NCBI GenBank assembly: GCA_034382075.1
Contig: JAXMOZ010000004.1
Location: forward strand, 1-64,000
Source: JAEULH01 sp034382075
GTDB taxonomy: Bacteria > Pseudomonadota > Alphaproteobacteria > Rhodospirillales > Defluviicoccaceae
Direction of reading: 5' to 3'
Length of the DNA: 64,000 bases
Shown: positions 62,296 through 64,000 of the stretch, one piece after another
Position numbering within the stretch: position 1 is the first letter of the stretch
How the letters are laid out: the number at the start of each line of letters is the position of its first letter
The notes under the pieces: generated by a model
Told to the model about the DNA's origin: nothing
The model's input: only the letters and a program-made list of their open reading frames with translations
Databases searched by the model: none
Made by a program: the position numbers and the translations under genes

Positions 62296-62949
62296 ATGGC
62301 GGCACGCCTCGGCGGCGCGCTTCTCGTTCCCCAGCCGGCGCGGCTCGCCATCGGCGAGGGCGCGGTGCTCCTCGGCGGCTTCGCCGCTCAGGCCGCGGAC
62401 CGTCTGGTCGCGGCCATCGGCGAGGTCGCGGCGCAAGCGCCGTTTCGCACCATGATCACGCCTGGCGGCCGGCAAATGTCGGTGGCCATGACCAACTGCG
62501 GCGCCGCCGGCTGGGTCAGCGATCGCGCCGGCTACCGCTACAGCCGGACGGACCCCGACAGCGGCAAGCACTGGCCGGCGATGCCGGAGCTGTTCGCCGA
62601 GCTTGCGGCGGACGCCGCCGCCGCAGCGGGATACCCGGGCTTCGCTGCCGACGCCTGCCTGGTCAACCGCTATGAGCCAGGCGTCCAGCTCTCCTTGCAC
62701 CAGGACCGCAACGAGCGCGACTTTTCCGCCCCGATCGTCTCGGTCTCGATGGGGCTGCCGGCGGTGTTCCTGTTCGGCGGCAGCGCCCGCAACGACCGGG
62801 CGCGCGCCGTCGCCCTGCATCACGGCGACGTCGTCGTCTGGGGCGGCCCCTCGCGGCTCGTCTATCACGGCGTCCGCAGGCTGGCGGAAGGGATCCACCC
62901 CGCCACCGGCCGCGTCCGCTTCAACCTGACGCTGCGCCGGGCGCTGTAG
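62296..62949 (+). CDS. alkB: Alkylated DNA repair dioxygenase AlkB
   Basis: Fe(II)/2-oxoglutarate dioxygenase that reverses 1-methyladenine and 3-methylcytosine damage. It has 217 residues. Iron ligands are His and Asp in SLHQDRNERD and the distal His in LVYHGVRR; the 2-oxoglutarate arginines are in RVRFNLTLRR. TNCGAAGWVSDRAGYRYS is the nucleotide-recognition lid typical of AlkB. It follows metZ by 4 bases. Confidence 0.95.
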   Translation: MAARLGGALLVPQPARLAIGEGAVLLGGFAAQAADRLVAAIGEVAAQAPFRTMITPGGRQMSVAMTNCGAAGWVSDRAGYRYSRTDPDSGKHWPAMPELFAELAADAAAAAGYPGFAADACLVNRYEPGVQLSLHQDRNERDFSAPIVSVSMGLPAVFLFGGSARNDRARAVALHHGDVVVWGGPSRLVYHGVRRLAEGIHPATGRVRFNLTLRRAL

Positions 62950-62985
62950 GAGCGCGTATCGAAGGGTTCGGATGAAGGGGACGCG

Positions 62986-63165
62986 ATGACGACCTACACG
63001 TTCCGCATCGTGGTGGAGCCCAACGACGGCGCGTGGCATGCCTGCTGCCCGGCGCTGCAGCAGTACGGCGGGGCAACCTGGGGTGCCACCCGCGAGGAGG
63101 CGCTACAGAACATTCGCGAGGTCATCCAGCTGTTCGTCGCGGACCTGACCGAAGCGAGAGAGTAA
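62986..63165 (+). CDS. Solitary HicB-family antitoxin-like protein
   Basis: 59 residues, ATG preceded by AAGGGGA. It reads TTYTFRIVVEPNDGAWHACC and then ALQQYGGATWGATREEALQ and NIREVIQLFVADL, the HicB partial RNase-H-like fold. No HicA toxin flanks it, and the C-terminal DNA-binding domain present in many HicB proteins is absent. Likely a toxin-antitoxin remnant or an orphan. Confidence 0.75.
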   Translation: MTTYTFRIVVEPNDGAWHACCPALQQYGGATWGATREEALQNIREVIQLFVADLTEARE

Positions 63166-63238
63166 TTAGAGCGCGTTCCGAAAAAATTGACGCACCAGGC
63201 GCGAGCAGCGTTCCGCGCTCGATCTTCTTATCATTATC

Positions 63239-63307
63239 CGTCACCCCCGGACTTGTTCCGGGGGCCTGCGGAAGGACTGGATAGCCGTGACAAGCACGGC
63301 CATGACG
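63239..63307. repeat. Dispersed intergenic palindromic repeat, copy 3
   Basis: CGTCACCCCCGGACTTGTTC then GCCGTGACAAGCACGGC and CATGACG. It is 69 bases and almost identical to the copy at 40503 over both hairpins. Confidence 0.8.
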
Positions 63308-63379
63308 ACTTTCTTCAGTAGGTGCCTACCCTCAATTATGGCTTTGGGGTAGAGCTCTAAATGAGCCCCGACCGCGATA

Positions 63380-63493
63380 TCAGGCAGTCGCCCCTCTGCT
63401 GCGGGCTGCCATGATCGCGTCGGTCTCGGCGGTCGCTTCGTCCCTGAAACACCATGAGGCGGCGATCGAGCAATCCAGTACGAGACCGCTCAT
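63380..63493 (-). pseudogene. vapC: Truncated PIN-domain (VapC) toxin
   Basis: ATG at 63491-63493 overlapping the antitoxin stop (ATGA), as in intact vapBC operons. It reads MSGLVLDCSIAASWCFRDEA, then TAETDAIMAARSRGATA and a stop after 37 residues. The first PIN aspartate is present (VLDCS), but the remaining three acidic residues are gone. The downstream sequence shows no continuation in other frames that I can recognise. Confidence 0.75.
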
Positions 63494-63729
63494 CGCCTCC
63501 CCTCGTCGCGCAGGTCCTTCCAGTTCAGATCGCCGAGGGTCAAGCCGGCGCGGACCGCCTTCAGCTTGCTGATGACCTCATCCACGCGCTCCCGGTCCGC
63601 GACCGTGGGAGGAGCGAGACGCGCGATCGCCTTCCCGTGCCGGGTGATCAGCACTTCCTCGCCTTCGGCGACCCGCTCCAGCAACTCCGCCAGATGTGTC
63701 TCCGCCTCTGAAGCTCCTACGGTCAGCAT
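63490..63729 (-). CDS. Phd/YefM-type antitoxin
   Basis: The 79-residue product is a Phd/YefM-fold antitoxin: GASEAETHLAELLERVAEG, then EEVLITRHGKAIARLAP, and a C-terminal helix that would cap the PIN toxin. It overlaps the vapC fragment by 4 bases. With the toxin truncated, it is probably an orphan DNA-binding protein. Confidence 0.88.
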   Translation of the reverse strand: MLTVGASEAETHLAELLERVAEGEEVLITRHGKAIARLAPPTVADRERVDEVISKLKAVRAGLTLGDLNWKDLRDEGRR

Positions 63730-63791
63730 TCGCTCCCCACCGCATTACCCCACAGTGTGTTCACCTGGTGACCTGCAGGCGCACCCCGCTC

Positions 63792-64000
63792 CTACGTCTG
63801 CACCCACGGCAGGCCGTCGACCTTCCAGCCGGATACGGTGCCGCGGTGGCGTTGGCCGTCGGGATCGCCCTCGAAGCCATAGGCGATGTTATAGCACGGG
63901 CCGAAGCCGGCGGCGGTGAGCGCCGCGGCCGCGGCGCGTGAGCGCACGCCTGAGCGGCAAAGCAGGACGACCGGAGCGCCCGGTTCGAGTGCCTTTCCGG
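63792..64000 (-). CDS. Rhodanese-like protein, partial
   Basis: The frame runs off the right edge; 69 C-terminal codons are visible. The active-site loop is LLCRSGVRSR with the catalytic Cys, followed by AAAALTAAGFGPCYNIAYGF and FEGDPDGQRHRGTVSGWK. It is a sulfurtransferase-type single rhodanese domain; this C-terminal pattern (GFEGD...GWK) is common in small rhodaneses. Confidence 0.85.
   Translation of the reverse strand, partial: GKALEPGAPVVLLCRSGVRSRAAAAALTAAGFGPCYNIAYGFEGDPDGQRHRGTVSGWKVDGLPWVQT

Overview
The window is GC-rich, densely coded DNA with gene order and protein types typical of an alphaproteobacterium, most likely one of the Rhodospirillales. The markers are a single-cysteine DksA, an F0 operon atpI-B-E-b'-b without the F1 genes, FliX, FtsZ with an alphaproteobacterial tail, and the DciA-DsbA-SMC gene order. 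Genus cannot be fixed from the sequence alone. The window edges cut a cobalamin gene (left) and a rhodanese-like gene (right).

Layout. 1-3.1 kb (+): end of a cobalamin operon, with a CobI-CbiG-CobJ fusion open at the left edge, then CobM. 3.3-26.3 kb (-): one long division and cell-wall block that reads mraZ-rsmH-ftsL-ftsI-murE-murF-mraY-murD-ftsW-murG-murC-murB-ddl-ftsQ-ftsA-ftsZ // bamD-recN-ligA. Most junctions overlap by about 4 bases; a hairpin follows ftsZ, and lpxC is missing from its usual place between ftsZ and bamD. The block is headed by a promoter embedded in 10-bp-spaced TGGG repeats that look like MraZ boxes. 26.7-27.1 kb (-): RNase P RNA. 27.2-30 kb (-): a small unknown protein, an AmpD/AmiD-type amidase, an EamA transporter and a DjlA-like co-chaperone. 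30.2-36.4 kb: an SDR, an EF-hand protein, DciA, a DsbA-like protein and SMC. 36.4-39.1 kb (+): F0 ATP synthase genes. 39.4-43.4 kb: queC, dksA, fliX and a hook gene flgE with a near-consensus sigma-54 promoter.

43.4-50 kb is the accessory part. It holds a membrane GH17-like glucan enzyme and a quorum-sensing locus (luxR, luxI) with a FadL-type outer-membrane channel between the two genes. 50.2-64 kb is a mixture: fructose-bisphosphate aldolase, tRNA-Leu(UAA), a histidine phosphatase, BluB (the lower-ligand step of B12), a flavin disulfide reductase, a GST, a CinA-like protein, a GT4 glycosyltransferase, a duplicated His-rich protein, TldD, MetZ and AlkB. It also holds remnants of three toxin-antitoxin systems in which the antitoxins look intact and the toxins are broken or absent.

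Two signals cut across the genes. First, a palindrome close to CTTACCCATTTGGGTA occurs at three promoter regions (luxR/fadL, the 53.8-kb divergent pair and the GT4 gene), each time close to or inside the -35/-10 spacer; this suggests a small shared regulon. Second, the longer intergenic gaps are filled with dispersed palindromic repeats (about 66-71 bp), a second repeat family near 39-40.7 kb, and a ~123-bp tandem array at 56.2-56.6 kb.
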